In this document: positions 1 through 12,700 of the stretch, one piece after another
Numbering within the stretch: the first letter of the stretch is position 1
Layout of the letters: each line of letters begins with the position of its first letter
Source of the DNA: Antedon mediterranea
Lineage: Eukaryota; Echinodermata; Crinoidea; Comatulida; Antedonidae
Assembly (NCBI RefSeq): GCF_964355755.1
Contig: NC_092677.1
Span: forward strand, 24,586,101-24,646,100
Length of the DNA stretch: 60,000 bases
Direction: 5' to 3'
The notes under the pieces: model-generated
What the model was told of the DNA's origin: nothing
Database searches by the model: none
What the model saw: the letters and a program-made list of their open reading frames with translations, nothing else
Made by a program: the position numbers and the translations under genes

Positions 1-967
1 CGGATTCTGAGAAAACACCCCAGTCCGTAGATTCAAAACAACCCTTTAGCATATCAATTGCCTCAGTGCTCCAGATCTGCCTTTCTTTGACTACAGGCTT
101 CTGTCTTTTTAAGATTGGCTTGTAGAGTGGTCTTAGAATCACGATGTCGTGGTCAGAGTTTCCCAATGGGGCACATGTTTTAGCATTATAAGCCTTGGGG
201 ATGTTTGAATAACACAGATCCAGAATTGCATTTCCTCGTGTTGGTTGCTGTACAAATTGTTTAAACGTAGGGAGAACAGTGTTCAGGTTACATTGGTTAA
301 AATCTCCCAGAATGATTTTTACAGCGTCTGGGGAATGCGATTCAATAATATTGACCTGCTCAGCAATGTGTTCACACGCGATAGTATAATTTGCACCTGG
401 GTGAATATATACTATAAAAATAAAAATTTGTGGAAATTCGCGCGGTAAGTAGAAAGGTCTGATCCCAACAGTAAGTACTTCATAGTCGGGTGTACAGGCT
501 TTCGACCAAACCTTCCAGTTGTTACAAAATTGTTGGTTAATATAAAGACAGACTCCACCACCTGTAGTTTTACCTGAATTTATGGTTCTATCACTTCTCA
601 GGAGTGTGAAATTTTCAAGCTCAATGGCTGAGTCAGCGATTTCATCTTTGAGCCATGTCTCCGTAAAACATAGTAATGAAGCTTCTCTATATTCATGGAT
701 AAATCGTATATTAGCTCGCAGTTCGTCCATTTTGTTCTGCAGTGATCTAACGTTACCAAAAGTAATGACAGGTAGAGGGTGTTTAATTCCTCTTCTTCTT
801 AGACGTTGACGGATACCACCTTTTTTGCCCCTTTTACGTTTACGTTTTGTTAGGCAAGTATTTAAATCCAAGCCCACAAGGTCAAGTGGCTTAGAGTAGT
901 TCGGTTTACGGTACCATTTTAGTTCGTCTGCCGTGTAGGTGATTCGCATTGAGCGCACCATCATCAT
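1..967 (-). mobile_element. LINE (non-LTR retrotransposon) ORF, endonuclease part, cut by window edge
   Basis: One continuous minus-strand reading frame runs from a cluster of three ATGs (967, 964, 961) to the left edge, about 322 codons. It has a basic stretch near the start, then an apurinic-type endonuclease/exonuclease/phosphatase domain: GNVRSLQNKMDEL, a CFTETWL motif, ILGDFNQ (about 305-330) and LGNSDHDIV (about 150-175). After the catalytic His it has the linker typical of CR1/L2/Rex1/jockey-type LINEs. The reverse transcriptase would lie outside the window. A stop codon lies in frame about 60 bases upstream, so the ATG cluster is probably the true start. The 5' end abuts an NLR LRR remnant on the other strand. 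The domain call is firm; the exact clade is inferred. Confidence 0.88.
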
Positions 968-1039
968 AGACACGTACGTAGGCCTAGCAGGAAAATTGTT
1001 GATAACAGTGACAAATAAAACAATTAACAATTAATTAAT

Positions 1040-1430
1040 ATTGATGTCAAATCACTACTTAAATTATTGTATGTTATGAGAAACGATGAATACGGATGCT
1101 CAGAAACATTAGAGTGGAGGAATTATAGTTTAACAGGTGAAAATCTTAAAGATATATTACAACGACCTAATAATGTTATATTGAAGTGGGAATATGTTGA
1201 CCTAACGGAAATATCTGTCTTCAATTAGTGGCTCTACACTAGCCAAAATATTTAAGTTATTTCCAAACTTGACTTACATAAGAATGAAAATATCGGACGA
1301 TATTCAGCGAGATATGTTGAAGGAATGCGTTAAACTCACTGTACCATTAGAAAATATCACAATTGATGTTTCAATTTCCTCTGGACAGTTCTGCCTTCAA
1401 CGAGAGATAATTGAAAATAGGGACATTTAA
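1040..1430 (+). pseudogene. Decayed LRR terminus of an upstream NACHT-LRR gene
   Basis: The sequence is closely similar to the last LRR units of gene 2 (44520-44920), including the LTGENLKDILQRPNN and FKLFPNLTYIR segments and the shared C-terminal region SSGQFCLQREIIE. One frame is open to a stop at about 1228; the remaining homology continues in another frame to a stop at 1428-1430, so there is a small deletion near 1215. Upstream homology ends abruptly at about 1040 next to the LINE. It is probably the 3' end of another NLR gene transcribed towards gene 1, now broken. No NACHT part is in the window. Confidence 0.8.
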
Positions 1431-3249
1431 TTTATAGAAATTTATTATAGGACATGACATTAGTATATAATTTACAGATACAAACTTACCTCACTGTCCC
1501 AAAACCGGGTGCTTTAATATAAGTTTTGTTGCATATGCTATGGAGAAATATTTGAATTCTGTGGAAACATAGGTTATTGGCATTAAACGTTATCGTGCGG
1601 ATTTTTGTTTAGGTAAAAAAATTAATAGCAAAATGATTTCGCGTTGTCCATGAAATGACCAAGGTTTCGTATAAATCCAGAACTTGTTACACAAGTTTTC
1701 TGTTGGTTCGCATCCTCGAACGTTTTTGTTTAAATATTTTAAATTAATACATTTATTATATAGATATTTCATTTTCATTTATAATGTTAAATTTCAAACA
1801 CTTTTTAAAAGTTAGGAAATTGTTCAATTGTATACTTAATCTATCTATTTGCGTTAATATAAAATTAATGTAACGTATATTGATTAATATGGTATAATAT
1901 ATATATATACAGATTTTTTTTAAATTATTAATTAATTTATTAGTTATTTTCTATTAGGTGTACAAAACTTACATATTTCATAATGTTTCGTTATATTATT
2001 AATATTGTTTTCTTTTATAGGGCACTTTTTAAAAACGTTTTTGCTTGTTGTGGCCCTGTCCCTTCTTGTTTTGGTATTTTAGTGTGATTATTTAATATTT
2101 GGTATAATATAATAATATTCTGATTATTTTTTAGGATTTTTAATTGCTTAGTTATTTTATGTTATATGCTCAAACCTACGTATTTCATAACATTACATTA
2201 TATTATTAATCTCTTTTTCTCCTTTATATGGCACTATTGTATTCAGCTTTTGCTTTTACAATCTGATGGTTTGTTTTTTCTTTATATGAATTAGAATAAA
2301 TTAATAGCAGTAAATTAATCACTTAAGGTATACATTTAAAAGAATTACCAAATCAGTTTAGTCAAATTTAATGTAGTTATTTAATTTTATGTATATCATT
2401 TATTGGTAATTAAAGCAATCAATTTGCATTTGACAAAAGTTTAATTGTAGATTTGAATGATACAGTTTATGTAATTAACTAAAAAGATATTTGCTAAATG
2501 GGAGTAGGGCCTACCGGTATATATAAATATTGAGCTAGTAAATGTGTATTATAAATAGAGAATTTGTAAACATTTGGTATAGGCCTATTGAGAACAGATT
2601 CAGTGATTGTTCAAATGTTGGTAAGAAGAATAAACACTAGTAGTAATTTGTAGTAAATAGCCTTGTCGAATTACTAATAAATGTATTAAATAAATGTTGC
2701 TAATTCTGTCAAAAGTATTTACGGTCTTTTGTGCGTTTTATTCCGTTCATTATACATTAAATAATGTAAACAATTACATAGGATGTCACAGTTGCAATGC
2801 GGCAAAAACACCAACGGTTGATCAGAAACAAACAGTAAGTGTTTTAGAGACTTAAAAACTCGGCCTATTTAAAAGATGGTCTTTAATAGACATATAAAAA
2901 ATATAGCAGACATTTATGAGGTATTTGTTTCTACATAGTTTTCAACGTTATAGTAGCAAAGTAGTACAGACTACAGTAAATGAATGTATAAAAACGAATT
3001 TATAGAAACCACCATTTTATTGTGGAAGCCTTTTATAGGTAAAGTCTATACAGTTAGTAACTTTTACAATGTCTAGATGCTTTAGGGTTTGGATATAATA
3101 ATATAGAAAATTATCTTACGCCCCGACAGTTCCATTGTACTATTATCAATAGAAAGACCTATTTTCAAAAAAACTTTTTATTAAATTGCAATCAAGCAGA
3201 AAGTAATATACTAATACTAGTGTACTGAGGCCTGCCATGGATTAGTATG

Positions 3250-3414
3250 TACCGTCTACTGTACAGGAAAATTATAGAATAATTCCAGGCTTGTTCCATA
3301 AGTACACACGAAAATGGAGTGATATAATAACTCCTGGATGTCACGTCCAGTGTTGCTGTAAAAATACGGCAGAGGCAGGACTGATTGATTCAAATTTTCT
3401 ATTAAAAAGCACAG
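3250..3414 (+). other. Candidate 5' UTR (non-coding first) exon, copy A
   Basis: The segment ends in AGCACAG followed by a strong donor GTAAGTTTT at 3415. The paralogous segment at about 48560-48696 keeps the same donor although its surroundings have diverged. In copy B the next acceptor (50402) opens the ATG exon of gene 3, so a leading non-coding exon is plausible there; by analogy this copy may lead into gene 1. The exon start is not defined by sequence. Transcription is an inference. Confidence 0.4.
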
Positions 3415-3669
3415 GTAAGTTTTAAAAATTGAATGAATTTTATTTATACAAGTTTAGTATAAGACAATGCTTAAAATATTGTTAACTGAGGTTAAGTTAA
3501 ACCACTGTAGACCACTAAATATGTATATCACAGTAAGCAATCGTATAGGCATGTTTTAGGGTCTGCAATTATTAAACAGTTTCCAGCGTTTTTTGCTTGC
3601 AATGAATCAATTTTCTATGATTATAAAAATAACGTGGATTGTATAACGACAGTATAGACCACTCCTAAC

Positions 3670-3935
3670 ACGAAATGCATTGTGGGCGTTATGGTTGTGT
3701 GCATTGTGGATCATGATTATACCATTGGAATCGCGTTAAGTTTGCGAAATGCATTGTGGGCGGTATATGTATTGTAGAAACTAGAGGAAATATATAATTT
3801 CCTCCATGGTAGAACTGCAGTGGGCCAGAATCGGAATCAATATTATATGAATATATTTGTATAGACCATTGGTATCGCGTCAAGTTGCGAAATGCATTGT
3901 GGGCGGTATGAAATGTGCATTGTGGAACTGCTCAC
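3670..3935. repeat. GCATTGTGGGCG minisatellite-like cluster, copy A
   Basis: The core GCATTGTGGGCG(T/G)TATG or GCATTGTGGA recurs about five times at irregular spacing, together with a repeated GGGCCAGAATCGGAATCA block. The paralogous cluster lies at about 48905-49120. It is non-coding. Confidence 0.6.
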
Positions 3936-4640
3936 AGTGGGCCAGAATCGGAATCATTATTCTATGGATATATTATAATTGTATAAAACAGACTATAATT
4001 CACGTCAAGTTTGGGTGTAATGGGATTCGGAACGATGATGGGTAGATGCAACTAAATTTTAGTTTGTAGTTCGTTATTTGAATTATTAGTGGTCAGAAAT
4101 ACAATCAGCTATTAGGCCTACCACCAAATGTGTATGGCATTTTGTAGGTGGTCTGTAGGGTGTACCAGTTGATTTTATCTAAGAACTACAGTAGGCTACT
4201 CTTGTATTTCTTGTGATAAAACAACGGTAAGCATCAGTAAGGATGTTGAGGTTTGAATTTATTCCATTCCTGCTTTTAAAAATATATAATCAAACAGTAA
4301 GTATGTATTGTCCCGAAAAACATGAAAAAACAACAAATACTTACCGTATTATGCGACATTAAAATAACTTATTTAACAAAAACATTAACAAATTAGGGAA
4401 ATATGTGTCTTTAAACTACAATACAGATGACAACATGATAATGGAGGTCATGATGAAATTATACAGTTATTCTTATCCAACGATTGAAATTAATTTGAAA
4501 TCAGTAAAAATGCAATAAAAAATTAGGTGCTAGTTAGTTTAATTTTGACCTTGTAACAAAACTAAACTTTTGAATTATTATCAACTTTTCTACAATTTCT
4601 AAAAATAGATCAATACAATTTGATAATAATGCATAACAAT

Positions 4641-6530
4641 GGCCGTGTTCCAGCAGCCTGTTTAATAGAAACATATGCACTTAAATCAGAGTTATTTAAA
4701 AATAATAGATCTGAGCCGATTGGTCGAACCTTCAAAATGGAAAAGATGCACTAATATGATATTTTGTTGACGTTTAGTTTTGGTGATTTAACATCATCAC
4801 TACAGTAATTATGTTTAAAAAGGAAACCATTCTATTTTATTATTGTGCTGTGTGTATCTTAAATTAAACAGTCGCGTGCTCAAGTTTACCGACCAGCCGA
4901 CCGGCCGACCGACATAGTTGTGGGTGGAGCCCATTGCGAAACGGTGGTGTGTATTACATTATTTGAATGAAGTTATTTAGATTATGAATGCGGTCTAATG
5001 ACACGGTTTGTTACGAGAGGTGGTGGTTGTTTCAAAGAGGAGGTCACTTACAAGAGGTGATCGTTTTTACTTACGAGAACCATGTTGCCCTCAATTGTGC
5101 AAACAATCACATTTGTGCAAATATGGCACCGTCGAATGTGCTTTTCGGGATTACTTTTTCAAACCAAATAGGAAGTGAGGGGTGGGGGTGTAGGTGCGGG
5201 TTGGAGGGCTTCATTCAATGTTATGCCTTCAAACGTTAACAGTGCAGTCTAGATTTGGTAATGTGTTAACAGTTTTAGTATGTCAAAAGCCTACACAAAA
5301 ATTAGAATCTATCAAAATGCTTAAATTACAAGCAAATTAACAATTAATGTGTTTAACTGAGAGAAAAATATAAGTTTTCAGCTGTAATTAAAATTCAGAA
5401 TTTTGTTGTTGAAAATTAAAGAATACTTTTCCTTTCAGTTCAATATTACTAGGCCTACTGTACAAAGTGTTCTGTTAACATTGGTTATTTAATTGTGTGT
5501 AAACTGAATGCAACGATTGTTGCTTATTGAGTTGTATTTCTATTTTTATTTATATGTTTTACATTTATATGTTTTACTTTTTTATGTATTTTATTTCTTC
5601 CGACTAAAACAGATTGCACAAATCCCACAACCACTCCTTCTTCCTAGAATATAAATTAAATACACAACTCAAAAGGATAATTATGAAAATAAGGTCTAAC
5701 TTTTTCTTGTTATCATTCACAACAGAGACAAGCTATTTTTCTATTACATTACCTATCCTGTCGATAGGGTATAGGCCCAATGGTGAAAATGATGTGATAT
5801 AGGAAAAACATTTGGGAGAAAATAATCATACATATTTCCAGTAGTTAGTCTGCGGTGTTCCACGTTCAATGTTTCAATGGCAAAAATTGTAGTAGACTAA
5901 ATAAGATGAAGGCAAATTGCTTTTGTTTTACAAAGTATAGGCCTGTATAATTATAAGGCTGGATGGAAGGTATTTAAAAAATGTAACAATCCGTAGTGCG
6001 TGTCGACGTATTATTATCAATAGAAAGACACTATTATAAGCTTTTTATTAAAATTCATTGAAGCAATAAGTGGTATGTTGACCTAAGTTATGAGCTATTA
6101 GATATTTACTCTACTTGTACTGCATAACTGTACTGCCAAGTGCATAGAAAAATTGGGAGGTAAGCTTAGTACATACATTGATGAAGGTCAGACAATCTAT
6201 AACAACAAAATGCTATAGATTTCTGGTCAAATGTTACCGTTGAGGTTCAAGTAACTGGAATAAATATTATTGTTATTAGTTAGTTGTTTAATTAAAGGCA
6301 CATTAATACACGAGGTTAGTATGATGAGTCGTTAAATGGTTAACTTAGACGTTAGACCTACTGTTTGAGTATTACGCAATCGTATACATTAGGGTTTGAG
6401 TATGGGGATAGCTAAAAAAACAACAACAAAACTAAGACGGGGCTGTACAATAATTTATTTGATGATCTGGATTTTGCTATTGCGGCGTAATAATGGCATT
6501 TATTTCTAATAACTTATTTCGTTATTTTAG
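4641..6530. other. Intergenic DNA before gene 1, no supported gene
   Basis: I see no ORF with recognisable protein features; the 83-codon ORF at 4988-5239 resembles nothing known and has no partner elsewhere. A GC-rich patch at about 4872-4925, with AGTCGCGTGCT and repeated CCGACCGA units, is a relic of the repeat at 14277-15123. A third copy of the ATTATCAATAGAAAGAC segment of the duplication lies at about 5985-6180. Promoter elements cannot be placed. Confidence 0.5.
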
Positions 6531-6709
6531 AAACATCGACAAATGTATATCCATGGACGAATGTATACAAATCTGTATTTACACAGCAAACAACGAGTAA
6601 CGGTTTTGTGCCAGCCAAGTGTTGTGAATACTGTTCAAGCATATTATTGAACAACGCTTTTGCTATTGCGGCCAGACAGTATTATCAATAAAAATGGCAA
6701 ACAGCACAG
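6531..6709 (+). CDS. Gene 1 first coding exon (5' UTR plus ATG)
   Basis: Acceptor TTATTTTAG ends at 6530; the ATG is at 6694 and the donor GTAGG at 6710. It encodes only five codons plus one base (phase 1), with residues MANST. The paralogous exon of gene 2 (28109-28244) has the same layout, an acceptor about 160 bases ahead of MANT and a phase-1 donor, which supports the ATG choice. An acceptor upstream of the ATG implies an earlier non-coding exon. Several upstream ATGs sit in the leader. Confidence 0.75.
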
Positions 6710-9700
6710 GTAGGAAACAAATTAATATACTACAAGCCTAAAACGAAGTAAATTTACCGACTTCATATTTGCAGGGCAACAGTAGCTGGACAAGGCTGAT
6801 TGTATTTTATTGGTCAGATATTTTGCCCTATCTTACGTATTATACTGTGTACTTAGTACATTTACTCATTCTCATTTGATTTTTTTTTCAAGTGTTCTCA
6901 ATGTAATGAATAAACACAGTAGAGTGAAACATCTGACCAGTAGTAGTTCCTTAACTCTTTATCGCAAAACTACTTACATATCAGTACAGTATTATGTTTA
7001 TAAATAACGCTTTAGTAAAAACTAATGGTGATGAAGGTAGAATGATGGAGTTATGGTGATTTAATCTATTTTTTAGATCTCCTTCTTTGTGGTGTAAGCC
7101 ACCGGTACCACTTTTATTCGTTCGCCATGTATCATAAATACATATTTATAGATGTTCGTTTATATTTCTCTCCATATTACCCTCTTTTTTTCATTATTTT
7201 CTTCAATTTACTCATACTAGTCATACAGTGGTATATATAAAATGACTATATAAAATGACTATATAAAATGACTCAAGAACACCAAGAATAAACAGAACCT
7301 ATTTTTATATATGATAAATATGTATGTATAACCAGCTCGATTAGCATTGTCGATTTTATTTTTTTTATACTTTTGTTGTGTAACATTACATTGTGTAACA
7401 CTAAATATATTCAATATTTTACAACTTTTATAATTTACAGCATTATCAAAAGAGGAATGTAGCCTATTGAAAAGTTCTGTGGCAAACTGGTTTGACCAAC
7501 GTTGTTCAATCAGTATGATCAAAGTTTTGTACGAAGAGTTGGTGACTAGTAAACAAGACTTACATAAATCTACTACAACGTTGGAATTGATCAACTTGGT
7601 AAATACTTATAACGGATTTAGTCAAAATGATCCAAGTCTTTTACTTGCGACAATAAATGTTACTGGGCAACACGGCATATGGAACAAAATAGAAAAATTA
7701 AAATTACCTGAGCTATGTCAAACAAGAACAGTATCAATGTTCAGTGAATTTAGACAGAAGGTAATGAGGCTCGGATTAAAAATGACGGATATAGACGTAA
7801 AAAGGATAAGTCATTTGTATGAAGAAACAAAGTTTGGAAAGTATGAGGATAGCTGGAGTTTGATTATTGATCTTGAACGTTACGCCCACTTATCTAATGA
7901 AAACATGACGAGTTTCATTAGAACGTTAAGCGAGAATAGTCTCGGTCATTTAATATACACTATAGATGGCGGTATGTATTATACACATAATGAATTTATT
8001 TGTCTAATGGTACAAATAAGTGGCATGAGGTGAATGATGAAAGTTTATATATCTACGAGGCGATAGCCCAGTTGATATATAACCTTTCATCATTCACCAA
8101 ATGCCATAATTTGTTTTATATAACATCTAAAAATTCCTGTCATTTGAATCAAATAAAAAGTAGGCATTAGCCAAGGCCTACATTTGATTCACATTGATTA
8201 AAACAGTAACATTTGGTTTTTAATAATTATATTAAATATTATTATTTATATAGATTTATAAATGCACCTACTGTTAGTGTTAATTATGTCAACAAACGAC
8301 CAAACAATCCTAGACCTAGCCTAATACTAACAGGCCTTAGGCCTAGACTAAAAGACAGCAATAGGCCTACAAAACTTCGACAGGCAACTGGAACTCATTT
8401 AGGCAAATCATGTTTATCCAACGAGTTCACAGAGATGTTCACATTATTTAGTCAAAATCCTAAAAACGAAGTTAATTTAAATGCCTTTTTGATCTAAATT
8501 AGTACATAATATATCTCTTCAAAAATGTACTTCCATCGTGAAACCAGTCATAACAATAACATTTGCAAAGAAAGCACAAAATAGGTGGCGCTGTTGTATT
8601 TCAAAAGCAATAGTATAAAAAAAAAATTTCCAAACGCAAACAGATTTTTCTTTTCGTACACGATAAAAAGTATCGTTTAATAGTGCAATATGGCTATTGC
8701 ACGCCATGTCACCCACAATCGTCCAATCAAATGGCAGCAATTTATTTAGGTGTTATATAACTTTTATCCTGATATTGTTTATTTATACTATAAAATTTAC
8801 TTTACTAACCAGTATATCTAATTTCAAACAGTAGTACACAATAGTCAAATTCAATATTTGTTTAGTGGCAAGCCACTATTATTCACATGTGCACAAAATA
8901 CTGTTCTACTAACACATAGAACGTAGTTTGAAGTAAACGACAGATAATTAATTTGAGCGTATTATCTAGTTTCAGTAATGACTCTAGGCTGTCGCGATTT
9001 CCACATTTTAACCCTATATACAGAACATGTTATATCTGAGGTTTATTTTGTATTTGAATGTAATATTATAACATAGGCCTGAATCTTAAAACAGTTTATT
9101 AGTGCAATAGCAAATACAAATGTTAGCAATGCCAACAATTCAGTATACAAATACAAATGGTATTGTACTAACTCATTGAAAATAAGCAATAATAAATAAA
9201 CATTGTATACCATTTACATCCGGGTTTGATTACATTCAGTAATCCTCGAATAGGCCTGTTCTGTATAGTTTATTCAATTTCTTTTAAATATTCTCTATTA
9301 TTAAGGTTATTAAGATCAATTAATGTAATTACATTTGGAGCTTTCGATTTGCGACGACCAACGACCGATGACCAACCTAGATCAGGTTAATCGATGAGTC
9401 ATCGGTCATCGCCTGGACCATGGAGAAAATAAGTATAATTTTATCCATGCCTGGCCCGAGTAACCATCAAACCTGTGTCGCGGTGGGGGCGAGGACACAC
9501 ACGTCCAATTTCTTCGCATGCGAATAATTCAACAATTCTTTATCGTGGCAAATCGAACGTCTCCCCTAATATTTCTTTACTTTGCTATATGATACAGTTG
9601 AACAGCAAAACGTAGGCATTGAATTACCAAGAACAGCAAAAACAAAAAGAGGTATGTAAACCAGTTTAGAAAAATCCTTTTTTTTTAACCTGATCAAACA

Positions 9701-12700
9701 ACCTTTGATATTATCGATTGCATTGTGGATTTAAAGGTGGCATGGAGAATAGGGTTGTAGATGTTCAAATTAATCGAACACTTTTAAAAGCACAATGTGT
9801 TCGTTACAAGCATCTAGTCATCAATTTCAGGATGAGAAACAAGCCCATGTCTTCTAGACTTAAAGTCTAATTTAAGCAAAGGTAGTGGCACTTCATTGGC
9901 TGGCACACGGAACTGTGACAGCTCAGCCGTGATTTGAAGTATATCAAACACCAAGGCAGAAAATGTCAGAAACTTACAGTACATTTTTGACTCTTGTTTC
10001 TTTTTCCTACAGTTCATTCCCAATTATAGTCAGTTTAATTTTTGTTTAAGTAAGATTTGTATGCATTTTAATTTAGGAGAAAATATCTCCACTGTGTCAA
10101 ATCGTTGTCCGGGACGAACATGCCCAAAATCGGGGTCAAAGGTTAAACATGCGTGGTTCTCCTTTTCTGTTGGTGTCAGAATATACATTTTATATTCCGG
10201 TCTTTAACACAACGCATTTCTCTATCAGTACGTGTCCCTGGACAAGTCCAGTTAAGCTTGATGACAAATATAAATACCTTTAAATCAGATTCAAGATATT
10301 AACACATTTAAGGCGAATCTTTAAAAATTGGCGCTTGACGTCTGAATTTGTTAGTGGATCCAAGTTGCATCTGAAATGTTCTTCTATCCTTGCTTGGATT
10401 TAATATTACTGTAGGCCTACTTCTATTAAAATTCAATCTTAATTATTTAGTATCTGATGTATAAAGGTTCTTGGTTGCAAATTCACAAAGAATGAAATAT
10501 ACAAAGTGATGACCGAACCCAATACTCCCATTCATGCTGGTCATGTTGTTTTGGATTTGTTCTTGTGTAGATTGTTATTTTAAATACAGACCACAATGTT
10601 TTGTGATTAATAAACAACACCTTTGTACAGTACTTCTCAGCCTACAGTACAAAAACACTTTTAATTCTTAAAATAATGCCATCCCATCCATAACAAGAAA
10701 TATTTCTTACAAAAAACGCTGCTCGCTTATTGAAAAATATTTTTTATTTCAAATGTTTTTTAATGTGTCATTTTATTGTCACATAATAGTTATTTTACCT
10801 GAAAAAAATGTAATTTATTAAAGTAACAAATACTTAAATTGTCTGTCAGACAATGGTTTTTGGGTTTCTTTTCTTTTTTTATATGTGAATAAATATTATA
10901 TTTTTGTTACAGAAGTGAATACTCAATTTCTGTCACTTTAGTTAATTTTATTGCTAAGGTCAAATCTGGGGGTCACTTCATCACCCTAGATATTTCAATT
11001 GTGAAGTATCCTATTACAAACACAAACTTTAATGGACTGTTTCGATAATAATTCAATGAATATCTGACAGTGAATATACCAGAAATGCTTAGGGATTTGT
11101 AATTTTAGCATGACATGTCCTAATAGACTCTTTCCCAGACGTTTTTTGGGTCTACTGTGAATCAATAAATCATAGTGGAGTTTCCATTTTCACAAAACTG
11201 TCTGTCCTTAGAACTATAACTGCTGCTTGCTTTAGCTTCTGATTGAGTAGTCCTAATGGGACGTAGCGGGCTAGAGCAGCAGCGTGAAAAATGTCCCATC
11301 CGTAACATTAAATAAATTGTTTTTTTTAAATAAAAAATACAAGTTTAAAAAAACTATTGCAATTTAATATCCTTAGGTAATTTCCCGATCGATCGTAATC
11401 AAAACGGTACTGGGTATGGTCTACTAGCGTTCTTGATCCCAACTCGTCATCCATTCATAGAAGCCTTGATGAAGAAAGCCTACCTGGTGGTAACCATAGA
11501 ACGGTCCCGAGATAACGACTATACTTCGGCTTTAGTCGATAGAAGATTGAAAAAATTGTTAGAGATAGAGTATACAATGCTTGATTATAATGTTATGTAT
11601 ATGTGTGATTTGCTTTTTAATCAAATGAAGTTATCGTAGATTGTGTCGTAAGGTGGTGCGGTAATTTCCCGATTGATCGTAATCAAAACGTTACTGGGTA
11701 TGGTCTACTAGTTTTTCTGTTTCCAACCAGTACATCCATTCATAGAAGCTTTGATGAAATAAGCCTACCTGGTGGTGGCCATAGAACGGTCCCGAGATAG
11801 CGACTATACTTTGGCTTTAGCCGATAGAAGATTGAAAAAATTGTTAGAGATAGAGCATACGATGTTATGATTATGTGTAGATATGTGATTTGTTCTTTTT
11901 ATTCAAATGATGTTATGTATTTAATAAATTTGTTATATCAATATTAATTCAATTGTCGTAGATTGCATATTATGCGATAAATATTATTTAATAAATGTTT
12001 GATATATTATTATTATTATTATATTAATAAAAAGATATATGTTAGTATAAATTTAAAAATATAGATATAAGGAAGAAAAGCAAAGAGATTATGGAGCGGC
12101 TGCATTCAAAATCTACACTTTTGCACTAACAAACTTTTCCTATTTCTACATCCTAAACTGCTTTTTTATTTTTCTACCATCATACCTTCTATATTTTCAT
12201 CCTTTATCTATTATACGATATAAACAGCATTACACGCGTACATCGTAACGCGAGCATTTCATTCTATACGCATACGCACTTTTATCGAACATAATTTAAA
12301 CCAAACCAAATCATACATACAACGATAAGACATCAACCGATTCAGTTCAAAACCAGTTTAAGGTAAACATTTTAAATTTAAATTAATTTATGTTTCTATC
12401 CACTCTACCATTTTCATATAAAGATATTGTGGAACCACGTCAGGTCAAGTTCAATATTGAATATCGAAACGTGGCAGGCTGAAGGCGCTTGACCTTTGAC
12501 AAGATCGCCTAAATTTTTAATATTTTAACTTTACAATACTTAGTGTTGTATATTCTGGTACAGCCGCTCCATAATCTCTTTGCTTTTCTTCCTTATATCT
12601 ATATTTTTTAATTTATACTAACAAATATCTTTTTTATTAATATAATAATAATAATATATCAACAATTTATTAAATAATATTCATCGCATAATATGCAATC

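Larger units (their letters stand above)
1431..4640. repeat. Segmental duplication, copy A (3' flank of an NLR gene)
   Basis: This non-coding stretch is collinear with the DNA after gene 2 (44921-49470): the 3' flank after the LRR stop, a segment ending near 2790, and a segment from about 2990 to 4640. Copy A has its own tandem duplication of about 200 bases (about 1892-2100 and 2101-2290). Copy B carries extra insertions (about 45722-45925 and 46030-48290). I see no convincing ORF. The duplication shows the array grew by copying units that span the end of one gene and the start of the next. Confidence 0.8.

Noticed and set aside
4988-5239. 83-codon ORF
   Set aside because: No domain, no paralogue in the duplicated flank and no splice context.
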